Counted from the stretch's first letter, positions 15,892 through 24,132 are shown. The stretch: DNA of 42,417 nucleotides from an uncultured Veillonellaceae bacterium (GCA_900314825.1 OMWS01000022.1:1-42417); one strand, 5' to 3'. Numbers and translations are program-made. The notes: generated by a model from the letters alone, not told the origin.

Positions 15892-16425
15892 ATGAGAATT
15901 TTGGTTGTCACAGGAAGCCCGCACAAGCACGGCACTTCGGCATGCCTAGCCGATAATTTCGTCAAGGGGGCGACAGAAGCCGGCCATGAAGTTTATCGGT
16001 TTGATGCCGCATTCAAAAATGTGCATCCATGCACGGCATGCAACACCTGCTACACGAAAGGTGATGGGTGCGTATTCAAGGACGATATGGAAGAGCTCAA
16101 CCCGAAACTCTTCGAAGCCGAGGCCGTCGTGTTCGTCTCTCCCATCTACTACTACAATGTCAACGCACAAATCAAGGCAGTCATCGATCGCTTTTATGCG
16201 AATGACGCGAAGCTACATGGGAATCGCAAGACGGCCCTGCTGACCACCATGGAGGACGAAACGATGGAATCCGCCGAGGGTGCAGACCTCTGCTTCAAAA
16301 ATGCAGCGAAGTTCCTGGATTGGCAAGTCGTCGGTATCGTGAACGCGATGAACGCCCAGACGCTGGAAGACTTGCAGAAAACCGATTATCCGCAGAAAGC
16401 CTACGAGCTCGGGAAACGAATTTGA
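15892..16425 (+). CDS. NAD(P)H-dependent FMN reductase / flavodoxin-family protein
   Basis: The 177-aa product has the flavodoxin-like NADPH-dependent FMN reductase fold. It opens with RILVVTGSPHKHGTSACLADNF, where GSPHKHGTS binds the FMN phosphate. Then comes HPCTACNTCYTKGDGCVFKDDM, the cysteine-rich segment typical of the iron-sulfur flavoprotein-like subgroup, and AVVFVSPIYYYNVNAQIKAVIDRFY, the isoalloxazine-binding loop. Length and motif order fit a cytosolic oxidoreductase; the substrate is unknown. ATG 15892 is 8 nt after GAGGGG. It starts 12 bp after the end of the helicase tail, so it may be read from the same transcript. Confidence 0.88.
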   Translation: MRILVVTGSPHKHGTSACLADNFVKGATEAGHEVYRFDAAFKNVHPCTACNTCYTKGDGCVFKDDMEELNPKLFEAEAVVFVSPIYYYNVNAQIKAVIDRFYANDAKLHGNRKTALLTTMEDETMESAEGADLCFKNAAKFLDWQVVGIVNAMNAQTLEDLQKTDYPQKAYELGKRI

Positions 16426-16545
16426 AACGTTCCTGTTGCTGCGGAAACAACAATCATGGCGAATCTTGTGAACGAAAAATTTATATGGCGTAGATAGCCG
16501 TTGGACGCATCCTTTCCGAAATCAAAACCGTGAGGAGAGACCTAA

Positions 16546-17310
16546 ATGGACGAAACCATGGTGCAGCACTGGAATGAAGATGCTGCAAATTACGGCAACA
16601 TCATTGCAGACGAACTCGCGAGCTTCCGCATGGCGGCATGGCAGCAGCTGCTCCGCAATAAACTGCCTGCGCACGCGGAAACCGTCTTGGATCTCGGCTG
16701 CGGGCCAGGCTTCCTCAGCATCGTCGCGGCAACGCTTGGATACCAGGTGACAGGCATCGACAGCTCGCCAGCGATGCTGCGGATTGCGAAAAAGAATGCG
16801 GATGTGCTCGGCCAGCAGACGAAGCAGATCGAGTGGAAAGAGCTCGATATAGCAGACCTTTCCAGCGCGTTTCCTGCTGCGTCGTTCGACGTGATCGTGA
16901 GTCGCAATGTCACTTGGACACTGCCTGATCCAGCTCGCACGTATCGCGACTGCTACCAGATCTTGAGGCCGAAGGGGAAGCTTCTCGTCTTTGACGCGAA
17001 TTGGCAGCTGCCGCTCTTTGATCCTGTTCTCCGCAAAGAAACCGAACGGCGGCATCATCTCTGCATGGAGCGCTACGGTGATGCCTATGAGAGCAAGACG
17101 CCGATAAAGACCCAGCTGGATGTCAAGGACCTGCCGCTTTCCTCCGAGAATCGTCCGGTGTGGGATGAGAAGGCCTTGCGCTCGTGCGGATTTGGAAACA
17201 TCGAAACCATTGAAGACCTCACGCCGGAACTCTGGGATGAAAAGGAGAAGCTGCTTTATGGAGCTACTCCGCTTTTCGGCATTTTCGCGGAAAAGATGTT
17301 GCAGGCATAG
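16546..17310 (+). CDS. Class I SAM-dependent methyltransferase
   Basis: This 254-aa protein has the Rossmann methyltransferase core. Motif I is VLDLGCGPGFLSIVAA near 47-62, the acidic ribose-binding residue follows in VTGIDSSPAML, motif II is FDVIVSRNVTWTLPDP near 115, and KGKLLVFDANW is motif III near 145. It belongs to the broad Methyltransf_11/25 group acting on small molecules. The C-terminal part (DLPLSSENRPVWDEKALRSCGF) probably covers the substrate. The substrate cannot be predicted. ATG 16546 follows GAGGAGAG. It stands alone, with 120 bp upstream that show no clear promoter and 120 bp before the next gene. Confidence 0.88.
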   Translation: MDETMVQHWNEDAANYGNIIADELASFRMAAWQQLLRNKLPAHAETVLDLGCGPGFLSIVAATLGYQVTGIDSSPAMLRIAKKNADVLGQQTKQIEWKELDIADLSSAFPAASFDVIVSRNVTWTLPDPARTYRDCYQILRPKGKLLVFDANWQLPLFDPVLRKETERRHHLCMERYGDAYESKTPIKTQLDVKDLPLSSENRPVWDEKALRSCGFGNIETIEDLTPELWDEKEKLLYGATPLFGIFAEKMLQA

Positions 17311-17360
17311 GCTGTTACGCTGGATATGTACAAGCACGTCGCTGATTCCACAGAAAACAA

Positions 17361-17409
17361 AAGACATACTGACGAAACTCGTGCTATACTGTAGGTGGCA
17401 CGAGTTTTT
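17361..17409 (+). promoter_or_regulatory. Promoter merged with a hairpin upstream of the AAA/PD-(D/E)XK gene
   Basis: AAACTCGTG (17375-17383) and CACGAGTTT (17399-17407) form a 9-bp stem ending in T17405-17409. A TATACT box (17385-17390) lies inside its loop, with AAGACA (17361-17366) 18 bp upstream as a possible -35. The structure may terminate upstream reading, act as an operator, or both. Confidence 0.45.
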
Positions 17410-17429
17410 GATGGAAGCAGGTGGTTGCG

Positions 17430-19106
17430 ATGAACAAAGTGATGCCCATCGGTTACGAGTTCTTTTCCGAGGTGCGCAGCAAATATTATTTTGTTGACAA
17501 GACGGGATTCCTGTCTGAATTTTTCCGCGCACAGCCGAAAGTACTGCTCCTCACGCGCCCACGCCGTTTCGGCAAGACACTTTTAATGTCGATGACGCAG
17601 CAGTTCCTCGATATCGAAGGCGCAGAGGAACAACGGAAGCTCTTCGAAGGTCTCAAGGTCATGGACGACCCTGTCGCAATGAAAGAGCAGGGGACGCGGC
17701 CCGTCATCTTCTTGACGCTTCGTGATTGGGCAGGGGCAACCTGGGAGAGCATGCAGAGAAATGTCGCATGGTATCTCGCAGAATTGTATGGGAAATTCAT
17801 GTTTTTGCAGAAGGATGGCATGCCGTCGCAGGAAGCGGACGTGTTCGTTCAAATTTTGCACGGAGAAGCTCCACTGGAAGTCTTGAGCAAGGCATTTTCC
17901 TTCCTTTGCAAGCTCCTCGAACGCCATTATGGGAAGAAAGCCGTCCTCCTGCTCGATGAATACGATGCGCCCCTCCAATGCGCATGGTCACATCAGTATT
18001 ATGATGAGGCCATTGATTTTTATCGCAGCTTGTATTCCTCGGCGCTGAAGTCGAATCCCGCGCTTGATTTCGCCATCCTCACGGGCGTGCTGCGTGTCGC
18101 GAAGGAAAGCATTTTCAGCGGGCTCAACAATCTGAAAGTATCTACCGTGATGCGCGGTGGCTTTGCGGATGCGTGCGGCTACACGAAGGACGAAGTGGCA
18201 AAGCTCGCACACGACCTTGGACGCGAGGACAAGCTCGACGAGCTTACTGCGTGGTACGACGGCTACGACTTCCAAGGGACCGAGGTCTTCAACCCGTGGT
18301 CGGTGAACAATTATTTCAGCGAAAACTGCGAAGCGGAAAAATACTGGGTGGACACGTCATCGAACGACATCATCCAGACGCTTCTTGCACAGGCGGATGA
18401 TGAGCGGTGGAACGAGCTCCGCTCACTGCTCCTCGGGGGCACCGTCACCTCGCAGATACGGGAAGGCGTCATTTATAGCGAGATTGGGCGGGATGCCAGC
18501 GACATCTATACGATGCTTCTCCAGACGGGGTATCTCAAAGCCGTCCGCAGCATGAACCTCGGCAGCGAGCGGGTATATGAGCTCGCCATCCCGAACCGCG
18601 AGATTCGTATGCTCTTCCAGACAGAGATACTGGATCGTGCCGATCGCAGCTATGGCATCGTCTCCTTCTACAAGATGGGGCTCGCCATCCAGCAGGGAGA
18701 TGCCGAGGAATTCCAGCGCATCTTCCAAGGCATCCTGTTGCGTGCGGTGAGTTCGCAAGACACGGCGGATCCGGAAAGCTTTTATCATGGCCTCATGCTT
18801 GGATGTGCGCTTTACTATGAAAACGACTATCACGTCACATCGAACCGCGAGAGCGGCCTCGGCCGCTTTGACCTCGCGATGTTCCCGAAGAAAAAAACGC
18901 TTCCAGGCATCGTCATGGAATTCAAGGCTGTCAAAATGGAAGACGAACTCGGCCAGGCGACAGACAAAGCGCTCCATCAGATTGATGAAAAGGCATACGT
19001 CACGGAGCTTGAGGCCGCAGGCGTTCACGACATATGGTGTTATGGTATCGCGTTCTGCAAGAAGCGCGTACTCGTGAAAAAGCGTCCTGGTATAGATTTC
19101 GGGTAA
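17430..19106 (+). CDS. AAA-ATPase-like protein with C-terminal PD-(D/E)XK nuclease domain
   Basis: The 558-aa product belongs to the common AAA-ATPase-like/DUF1703 group that is often present in many copies in anaerobic Firmicutes and Bacteroidetes genomes. It starts with PIGYEFFSEVRSKYYFVDKTGFL, then a Walker A-like LLTRPRRFGKTL (Lys49). VLLLDEYDAPL near 175 is the Walker B. At the C-terminus, GRFDLAMFPKKK followed by GIVMEFKAVK gives the D...ExK core of a PD-(D/E)XK nuclease, near residues 480-515. A role in DNA transactions or as a selfish or defence gene is suspected but unproven. I chose ATG 17430 with AGGTGG upstream. It is complete, with no visible frame damage. Confidence 0.88.
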   Translation: MNKVMPIGYEFFSEVRSKYYFVDKTGFLSEFFRAQPKVLLLTRPRRFGKTLLMSMTQQFLDIEGAEEQRKLFEGLKVMDDPVAMKEQGTRPVIFLTLRDWAGATWESMQRNVAWYLAELYGKFMFLQKDGMPSQEADVFVQILHGEAPLEVLSKAFSFLCKLLERHYGKKAVLLLDEYDAPLQCAWSHQYYDEAIDFYRSLYSSALKSNPALDFAILTGVLRVAKESIFSGLNNLKVSTVMRGGFADACGYTKDEVAKLAHDLGREDKLDELTAWYDGYDFQGTEVFNPWSVNNYFSENCEAEKYWVDTSSNDIIQTLLAQADDERWNELRSLLLGGTVTSQIREGVIYSEIGRDASDIYTMLLQTGYLKAVRSMNLGSERVYELAIPNREIRMLFQTEILDRADRSYGIVSFYKMGLAIQQGDAEEFQRIFQGILLRAVSSQDTADPESFYHGLMLGCALYYENDYHVTSNRESGLGRFDLAMFPKKKTLPGIVMEFKAVKMEDELGQATDKALHQIDEKAYVTELEAAGVHDIWCYGIAFCKKRVLVKKRPGIDFG

Positions 19107-19159
19107 GAGGCGTTGCCTTGGACGACAACGGGATCACTAGAAGAGGAGGGGGCAAGAAA

Positions 19160-19927
19160 ATGGGAGAAATCATAAACGTCGACAAGATGCTCGTCTCCGT
19201 ATCCGATCTCCCTTATGTGCATGTGGATCGCGACGCTTTTTTGAGGAGCGAGTTGCAGGAATACTGCACGGAGGAAGAGATCCAAAATGCGCTGGAGAGC
19301 ACGCCTGCAAAGGCCGGCATCTCTCCGAAGATCATCGACAAGATCGCAGACGGCGTTATTTCCATGGAAACGCTGAAAGTCACCAGCTTGTCCGCAGCCG
19401 CAGGAATCCCCGGAGGCTTTGCGGCCGTGGCAACGGTTCCGGCAGATGTCGCGCAGTACATGGCGCATTCCGTGAAGACGGCACAGGAACTGGCATATCT
19501 GTATGGATGGCCTTCGTTTGATGCAGAGAAGATGTCGAGCGGCACGAAAGCAGAATTGACGCTGTTCCTCGGTATCATGTTCGGTATGGGGAAGACCGTG
19601 GCGCCCGCCATCCATCAGCTTGCATCCGAACTGGCTGAGCATACATTGAAAAGCGCTGCGACAGCAGCAGGGAAACGCCAGATTGCGCAGACCATCGCAT
19701 ACAAGACGGCGAAGGAAGTGGCCAAGCAGCTCGGCATCCGGCTCAGCGAAGAAAATTTTGCAAAAGGCGTTGCGAAAGTCGTGCCCTTCTTCGGCGCTGT
19801 TGTGTCGGGCGGGATGTCATACGTGGCTTTCAAGAAATCGGGCAAGAGGTTGAAGACGCATTTGCGCGAATTGCCATTGGCCCAAGACACATCCGTCTCT
19901 ATCATTGTGGAGGACTCTTATGATTGA
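19160..19927 (+). CDS. EcsC-like protein
   Basis: The 255-aa protein has an acidic N-terminal part and a central hydrophobic, glycine-rich stretch ([42 protein letters not shown] split over residues 75-115). That pattern resembles the EcsC family, where a PADxxQ motif and an A.LYGW segment recur. A second apolar segment, [18 protein letters not shown], lies near 210-228. These may be amphipathic or membrane-associated helices. Function is unknown. ATG 19160 is preceded by GAGGAGGGGG (19143-19152). Its end overlaps the start of mscL by 8 bp, so the two genes are coupled. Confidence 0.65.
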   Translation: MGEIINVDKMLVSVSDLPYVHVDRDAFLRSELQEYCTEEEIQNALESTPAKAGISPKIIDKIADGVISMETLKVTSLSAAAGIPGGFAAVATVPADVAQYMAHSVKTAQELAYLYGWPSFDAEKMSSGTKAELTLFLGIMFGMGKTVAPAIHQLASELAEHTLKSAATAAGKRQIAQTIAYKTAKEVAKQLGIRLSEENFAKGVAKVVPFFGAVVSGGMSYVAFKKSGKRLKTHLRELPLAQDTSVSIIVEDSYD

Positions 19928-20360
19928 AGAATTCAAGAAGTTTATCATGCGCGGCAACGTGCTCGACATGGCCGTCGGCATCATCATCGGCGCGGCGTTC
20001 GGGAAGATCGTTTCGTCTTTTGTCAGCGACATCCTCATGCCGCCGCTCGGCCTGCTCATCGGCAAGATCGATTTCTCGAACCTGTTCATCAATCTGTCGG
20101 GTACGCCGGTCTCGACACTTGCGGAAGCAAAGGCGGCAGGACTTCCGGTCATTGCCTATGGTTCGTTCCTCAACGCGGTCATCGACTTCCTTATCGTGTC
20201 GTTTGCCATATTCATGCTCATCAAGCAAGTCAACCGTCTCATGCCTGCACAGCCTGCTCCGAAAACTCCGCATCTCTGCCCGTATTGCAAGACGGAAATC
20301 CCAGAGGGAGCAACACGCTGTCCGCACTGCACATCGAAATTAGACGATAGCGATTCGTGA
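19920..20360 (+). CDS. mscL: Large-conductance mechanosensitive channel MscL with zinc-ribbon tail
   Basis: This 146-aa protein is MscL, the pentameric channel that opens under membrane tension to release solutes in osmotic downshock. The N-terminal amphipathic helix and TM1 read [19 protein letters not shown] and [23 protein letters not shown]2 is at about 82-105 ([21 protein letters not shown]). After the usual cytoplasmic helix the protein carries [18 protein letters not shown], a four-cysteine zinc ribbon in place of the simple charged tail of E. coli MscL. ATG 19920 has GGAGG (19907-19911) inside the end of the preceding gene. The tail is known in some Firmicute homologues; its role is not settled. 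Confidence 0.93.
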   Translation: MIEEFKKFIMRGNVLDMAVGIIIGAAFGKIVSSFVSDILMPPLGLLIGKIDFSNLFINLSGTPVSTLAEAKAAGLPVIAYGSFLNAVIDFLIVSFAIFMLIKQVNRLMPAQPAPKTPHLCPYCKTEIPEGATRCPHCTSKLDDSDS

Positions 20361-20629
20361 AATTGCGCCAAAAAATTTGTTGCTGAAAATAAATCCCCAT
20401 TCAGAGCCTCTGTAAGCCCATCCGGATGGATTCTGCGATAAACTTATAGCACTGTGGAAAGGCCTGCCTCAAAACGGCTGTCAGCAGCCTTATTGGCGAT
20501 TTCGATATTTTCGTTGTAAAAAACTGCATGGTGCATTAGAAGGCGTACAATGCATGCGTACGAAAGTATTGTTAGCGAGATCGGCAGATTTTGGGTTCAA
20601 CACATCTGTGCATATGACAATTTTGGTTG
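20361..20629 (+). other. Gene-free stretch after mscL
   Basis: No gene with a start site and coding bias is visible in this part of the 550-bp gap. It contains a 12-bp palindrome CCATCCGGATGG (20418-20429) and two near-repeats of GCGTAC with GCAT (20543-20562). No T-tracted terminator follows mscL directly. Short open frames here look eroded and could be relics of a lost gene. Confidence 0.4.
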
Positions 20630-20657
20630 AAGCGTTCGGGCAACCGTACGCTTTTTT
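20630..20657 (+). terminator. Intrinsic terminator-like hairpin with GCAA loop
   Basis: AAGCGTTCGG (20630-20639) and CCGTACGCTT (20644-20653) pair with one mismatch around a GCAA tetraloop, followed by a run of T to 20657. It could end a transcript from mscL or a small RNA made in the gap. No gene sits directly before it. Confidence 0.5.
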
Positions 20658-20689
20658 ATTTGCTGTTCCGCGATATCTATGTTTTTGGT

Positions 20690-20708
20690 ATGCTTTATTA
20701 CACATAAC
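20690..20708 (+). repeat. Recombinase-arm repeat A
   Basis: ATGCTTTATTACACATAAC; its last 16 bases recur at 20751-20766, and the whole unit recurs inverted at 20809-20827 with one mismatch. The core ATTACACATAA equals the left arm of the dif-like site. Confidence 0.7.
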
Positions 20709-20754
20709 GCCAGAATTGTCGCTACTTTTTAGATTTTAATTTTCGGATTTCTTT

Positions 20755-20782
20755 ATTACACATAACAGGCATTATATGTAAT
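20755..20782 (+). other. dif-like 28-bp tyrosine-recombinase site
   Basis: Left arm ATTACACATAA (20755-20765), a 6-bp centre CAGGCA, then right arm TTATATGTAAT (20772-20782). The arms are inverted copies matching at 10 of 11 positions. This 11-6-11 layout is that of dif/Xer crossover sites, and the inner TTATGT/TTATAT bases resemble the XerD arm TTATGTTAAAT of E. coli dif. It lies 128 bp before a tyrosine recombinase gene. Whether it is a crossover site or only a binding site for the recombinase cannot be told from one copy. Confidence 0.55.
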
Positions 20783-20808
20783 TGGAAGATTAGGAGGTTT
20801 CTCATGGA

Positions 20809-20827
20809 GTTATGTGTAATCAAGCAT
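20809..20827 (-). repeat. Recombinase-arm repeat C (inverted)
   Basis: Inverted copy of the unit at 20690-20708 with one mismatch. It contains TTATGTGTAAT (20810-20820), the exact complement of the left arm of the dif-like site. Units A and C frame a 100-bp segment that holds the dif-like site. Confidence 0.7.
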
Positions 20828-20848
20828 AATAAAAAAATAGTGCTCGTT

Positions 20849-20877
20849 TTGCGCATTCCGAATTGCCATGCTATAAT
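20849..20877 (+). promoter_or_regulatory. Likely promoter of the tyrosine recombinase
   Basis: A consensus -10 box TATAAT (20872-20877) with a weak -35 TTGCGC (20849-20854) at 17-bp spacing. It starts 22 bp downstream of repeat C, so binding of the recombinase to the repeats could repress its own gene. Confidence 0.5.
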
Positions 20878-20909
20878 ATATGCAAGCAAGATTCGGGAGG
20901 CGCGCATGC

Positions 20910-21908
20910 ATGAGCAACAATTTGATGAATTTCGGAGTCGGCAATGAGCTGGTGCTCGAAAACGAGTTCGAGGCGCCGACTCCTGATTACTATGTGGAGC
21001 ATTACGAAGATTTCCTTCCATTATATATCTCGAGCTTCCATCCGCGGTCGGACACCATGGCGACGTACAAGCAGCACATCGATGCCTTCATAAAAGCGTG
21101 CGAAGCCGCCGGAAGACATCCGCTCAGCATCCGCGAGATGCAGATGCGCGTGTATGCCAGCCGCCTGATCGAGTCCGGCCATATGGAAAGCGGCGTGTCT
21201 CTCCGTCTGTCCGCTATCCGCGCGTTCTTCGGCACGGCCAAGAAGCTCGGCCTCATCAAGCGGAATCCGTGCGACGGCATCCATGTCACGATCACGCAGA
21301 AGGACGACGACCAGTTCAAGGCGTTCACGCTGGATCAGATACAGGAGATTGTTGACGCTGTCAGCAAGGAGGAATGCAGGGAGCTGAAGCTCCGCAACCA
21401 GGCGATCGTCCTCCTGATGGCAGTACAGGGCTTGCGCGTCGTCGAAGTGATGCGCATGAACGATGAGGACATCGATTGGGATGCCGGCATCATCAAGGTT
21501 CACGGAAAAGGTCACGAGGGCACGATATATCCGGACGCTAAAACGCTGATGGCGCTCAAAGAATATATCGATGCGCGCCCGACGCGCATCGTCGAAGGCT
21601 CTTTCACGCCGACGTTCGTCTCTTTTTCGAAGCGCAACTACGGCATGAGGATCCAGCGGAACGGCATCCGCAAAATGATGGACAAGATCCTCACAGAACT
21701 CGGGTACAAAGAAAAAGGCGTGAGCTGCCATGCGCTGCGGCACAGCTGCGGGACGAACCTGTATGCGGCGACGAAGGATCTGCGCGTCGTGCAAGAGACG
21801 CTCCGGCAGCGGGATCCGAAGGTGACTGCAAGATACGCGCACGTGGCGGAGCGCCTTGCCCACCGCGCTACGGCGATGATCTCCCCGAACATTTCGGAGA
21901 CGGACTAA
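20910..21908 (+). CDS. Tyrosine recombinase / integrase (XerC/D-like)
   Basis: The 332-aa protein has an N-terminal SAM-like core-binding domain (about 30-125, DTMATYKQHIDAFIKA) and a catalytic domain. The nucleophile is Tyr309 (ARYAHV) and the arginine pair is Arg176 (GLRVVEV) and Arg277 (HALRHSCGTNL). Lys200 lies on the beta-hairpin and His274 precedes the second Arg. The last conserved catalytic position, normally the His of LGH before the tyrosine, reads LRQRDPKVT here, so Gln300 stands where His or Trp is expected. I chose ATG 20910 because GGGAGG (20895-20900) fits it; in-frame ATG 20880 lacks a site. The enzyme would perform site-specific recombination, perhaps at the adjacent dif-like site. 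Confidence 0.9.
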   Translation: MSNNLMNFGVGNELVLENEFEAPTPDYYVEHYEDFLPLYISSFHPRSDTMATYKQHIDAFIKACEAAGRHPLSIREMQMRVYASRLIESGHMESGVSLRLSAIRAFFGTAKKLGLIKRNPCDGIHVTITQKDDDQFKAFTLDQIQEIVDAVSKEECRELKLRNQAIVLLMAVQGLRVVEVMRMNDEDIDWDAGIIKVHGKGHEGTIYPDAKTLMALKEYIDARPTRIVEGSFTPTFVSFSKRNYGMRIQRNGIRKMMDKILTELGYKEKGVSCHALRHSCGTNLYAATKDLRVVQETLRQRDPKVTARYAHVAERLAHRATAMISPNISETD

Positions 21909-21921
21909 AACACATAGCCAT

Positions 21922-21975
21922 AAAATCCATCCTCAAGCCACTACCGACAGGCTAATGGCATGAGGATGGATTTTT
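21922..21975. terminator. Bidirectional terminator between convergent genes
   Basis: AAAATCCATCCTCA (21922-21935) pairs perfectly with TGAGGATGGATTTT (21961-21974), and GCCA/TGGC extends the helix inward. T-rich on the + strand exit and A-rich on entry, it can stop the recombinase transcript from the left and the minus-strand operon from the right. Confidence 0.85.
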
Positions 21976-22565
21976 CATTCCGACTGATAAAAGCCGATTT
22001 CGACAATCACGTTGTTTTTCACGACGAAGGACATCGTGAGGCATTCATTGGCATTGTACATATAGACCGTCTTGTCCAGGCGTTGCGCATACTTTTCTTG
22101 AGCTTCTGCCGGCAGTTTGGATGCCGTATGCCTTTCCGTGATCACGCTGTCGGCCGTCCCGTAGGTCGTCGAGAGAACGGAAGCCGGCATCCCGATGGCC
22201 ACGCCATCTAGTGTCTTCATATTTTTGCCAGTCGCCTTGGCGCTGAATGCCGTATAGTTCCCTGTCCCTCCGTAGTCTGCGAAGCAGACCGTGATGCCTG
22301 TGTAGTAGCTTTCGATGCTGCCCCCACGGTTCGAGGAGGAATACGGCTTGCCGAGGATGGCATTGACTTTGCTGATGGAACTTCCCGCTTCAATGCCATT
22401 TATGGCTGCCTGGATTGCGTAGATCGAGCAGCTGATGGGCATGCCGCCGAGATTGGACATAAACACGGCTTCCCTTGCAAGCGCACTGGGAGCAAAGATA
22501 TTCAAACATCCGAACATGGCAGCGCCAACAGCAAATCTTTTGAACGATGGCGTTTTGTTAAACAT
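21975..22565 (-). CDS. Exported protein with SmpA/OmlA-like repeats
   Basis: The 196-aa product has an N-terminal signal peptide (hydrophobic FAVGAAMFGCLNIFAPSALA, cleavage near APSALA-R). The mature part holds two short motifs in the style of SmpA/OmlA (BamE-like) domains: GSSISKVNAILGKPYSS near 65 and GVAIGMPASVLSTTYGTAD near 122, each a turn, a helix and a YG.P or LG.P strand. The C-terminus (ECLTMSFVVKNNVIVEIGFY) is a typical closing beta hairpin. This points to a small periplasmic or envelope protein with no known function. ATG 22565 has GGAGG at 8-nt spacing. It lies 14 bp after the membrane protein gene and ends in the terminator. Confidence 0.65.
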   Translation of the reverse strand: MFNKTPSFKRFAVGAAMFGCLNIFAPSALAREAVFMSNLGGMPISCSIYAIQAAINGIEAGSSISKVNAILGKPYSSSNRGGSIESYYTGITVCFADYGGTGNYTAFSAKATGKNMKTLDGVAIGMPASVLSTTYGTADSVITERHTASKLPAEAQEKYAQRLDKTVYMYNANECLTMSFVVKNNVIVEIGFYQSE

Positions 22566-22579
22566 CGCTAACACCTCCA

Positions 22580-23413
22580 TCAGCAATCAGATCTTGAGCA
22601 TTTGAGAGTCACGTGCGAACCCTGCTTAACGCTTGACAAGCATTCAAAGGCTTCAGGCGGGTCTGATATGATCATGATATCCTTCATTTTCTTCGGCAAT
22701 GCCTTTTCGATGACATACGCCAATAGCAGTTCCATGAGGATATGGCCTGGAATCGCAACCAGAAGTGCAACCGCCGTGAGGAAAGATGCTTCACCTACGA
22801 AGTTCAGCATGAGCAAATATCGGAATGCCACCGTACAGATCCCGTAAACAGGCAGCTGGAAGGCCGTGACAAGGAAAAACTCCTTTGCGCCAAAATCGAG
22901 TAGCATGCCAGAAAAGAAGATACCTGCAGGAATGGAAATCACCAAAGGCAGCAGTACGCTGTACCAGCTGAATCCGCCGAAAAAGCCATAGGACACGTAG
23001 AGGCAGAGGACGATGCCGTAAGCCATGATGCCGAGCAGCGTCGGCAAAAACAGGATTCGCGCTATTTTTCCTTTCAAAGGCGTGTCCTCATCGAAAGTTA
23101 TCTGCCTGACAAGTTGGTCTTCCACATCAAATTGGAAATCTGACAGGAGCTTGATGTCAAGCCTGTCTCCAGCCAGTTTGACGCGGATGCCCTTCAGATT
23201 GTTGTTGCGCATATCGATGAGGAGATACCGCTTTTTGCTGAGCGTATGCAGCAGGATGCCATCCTTCCAATCGTCTGTTTCATCGTAAACGGAATGATGC
23301 CGGCAGAATGCCTTGAGCGCGGTCTTGATGTCATGCTCCTCGTTGAAATCTTTCTGGATTTCCGCTGCGATATCAGCGAACGTCTCCTCGGAGAACGTAA
23401 TCAGATTTTTCAT
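22580..23413 (-). CDS. Multi-pass membrane protein of unknown function
   Basis: This 277-aa protein has a soluble N-terminal domain of about 115 residues (FSEETFADIAAEIQKDF, with a beta-rich LLIDMRNNNLKGIRVKL). Four predicted membrane helices follow, around 120-142, 150-172, 180-205 and 215-240, and it ends in a cysteine-containing cytoplasmic tail. I recognise no family. GAGGG precedes ATG 23413 closely. It sits between two exported-protein genes on the same strand with gaps of 47 and 14 bp, so the three are probably one operon. Confidence 0.65.
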   Translation of the reverse strand: MKNLITFSEETFADIAAEIQKDFNEEHDIKTALKAFCRHHSVYDETDDWKDGILLHTLSKKRYLLIDMRNNNLKGIRVKLAGDRLDIKLLSDFQFDVEDQLVRQITFDEDTPLKGKIARILFLPTLLGIMAYGIVLCLYVSYGFFGGFSWYSVLLPLVISIPAGIFFSGMLLDFGAKEFFLVTAFQLPVYGICTVAFRYLLMLNFVGEASFLTAVALLVAIPGHILMELLLAYVIEKALPKKMKDIMIISDPPEAFECLSSVKQGSHVTLKCSRSDC

Positions 23414-23460
23414 GCTGTCCCTCTTTTGCGACCGAAATCCCTTCCATCCTCGTCACGGAA

Positions 23461-24075
23461 TCAGTCCGTACGCTCGAAGCCGTTCTGGTCGTTCGGCTTC
23501 CACAGGCTGCCAAGATCCGCCAGCTGGTAGCCGTTCATCTTGTTTATGCTCGCAAGGAACTTGTCCGTGATGTCGAACTTCATGTTGATCGCTTTCGTGG
23601 TATGGAGGATGAGCTTCACCTGCTTCGCGGACTTCATCTTTTGTACTTGCTCGTCGGTCAACACGAAGAATCGCGTGTTGCTGCGGGCAGCCGCGACGAA
23701 GCCCCCGAAGGGCACGATATGGTTCTTGTTGTCGATGAGCGATGCGCCTGCGAGGATATATTTGTCCGAAGGGTTCTGCACTGCCTGGATGTCATACCGC
23801 TCTCCGTCGACAAGGAGCGACATATGGTCTAGCAACTTCACTCTGCTGCCGGAGCACGAGATGCGGAACCAATGCTCTGAGACATCGTCCTTCGTCACGT
23901 AGTTCGTGTAGTAGATGTCCATGCTGATGATTCTGTGATCGATGAAGTCATGCGTCGAGAATGATGCCCCGCCGCCATCTTCAGGTTCATAGGCTACTTG
24001 CTCTGCAAAGCAGGTGCTTGCTGCAAAAATGAATGCAGCAAAGACTGCCGCCAGCAATTTTTTATTGAATGCCAT
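23461..24075 (-). CDS. Exported hypothetical protein
   Basis: The 204-aa product has a clear signal peptide (KKLLAAVFAAFIFAASTCFA, cut before EQVAYEP). The mature region is beta-rich (DIYYTNYVTKDDVSEHWFRI, RVKLLDHMSLLVDGERYDIQ) and ends with a short helix and NDQNGFERTD. No family recognised; it looks like a secreted or envelope beta-sandwich. ATG 24075 has AGGAGA 10 nt upstream; an earlier in-frame start would bury the signal peptide. It begins 57 bp after the DUF2325 gene and leads the exported/membrane gene cluster. Confidence 0.65.
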   Translation of the reverse strand: MAFNKKLLAAVFAAFIFAASTCFAEQVAYEPEDGGGASFSTHDFIDHRIISMDIYYTNYVTKDDVSEHWFRISCSGSRVKLLDHMSLLVDGERYDIQAVQNPSDKYILAGASLIDNKNHIVPFGGFVAAARSNTRFFVLTDEQVQKMKSAKQVKLILHTTKAINMKFDITDKFLASINKMNGYQLADLGSLWKPNDQNGFERTD

Positions 24076-24132
24076 CGTCTGCGGTCTCCTTTGAATGAAA
24101 TATGTGCGTCGGTTTTGCTCTTGCAACTCATC

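Noticed and set aside
20709..20808. Invertible promoter segment between repeats A and C
   Set aside because: The inverted repeats are real, but I see no convincing outward promoter in the segment, and the recombinase promoter lies outside it. I therefore report only the site and not an on/off switch.
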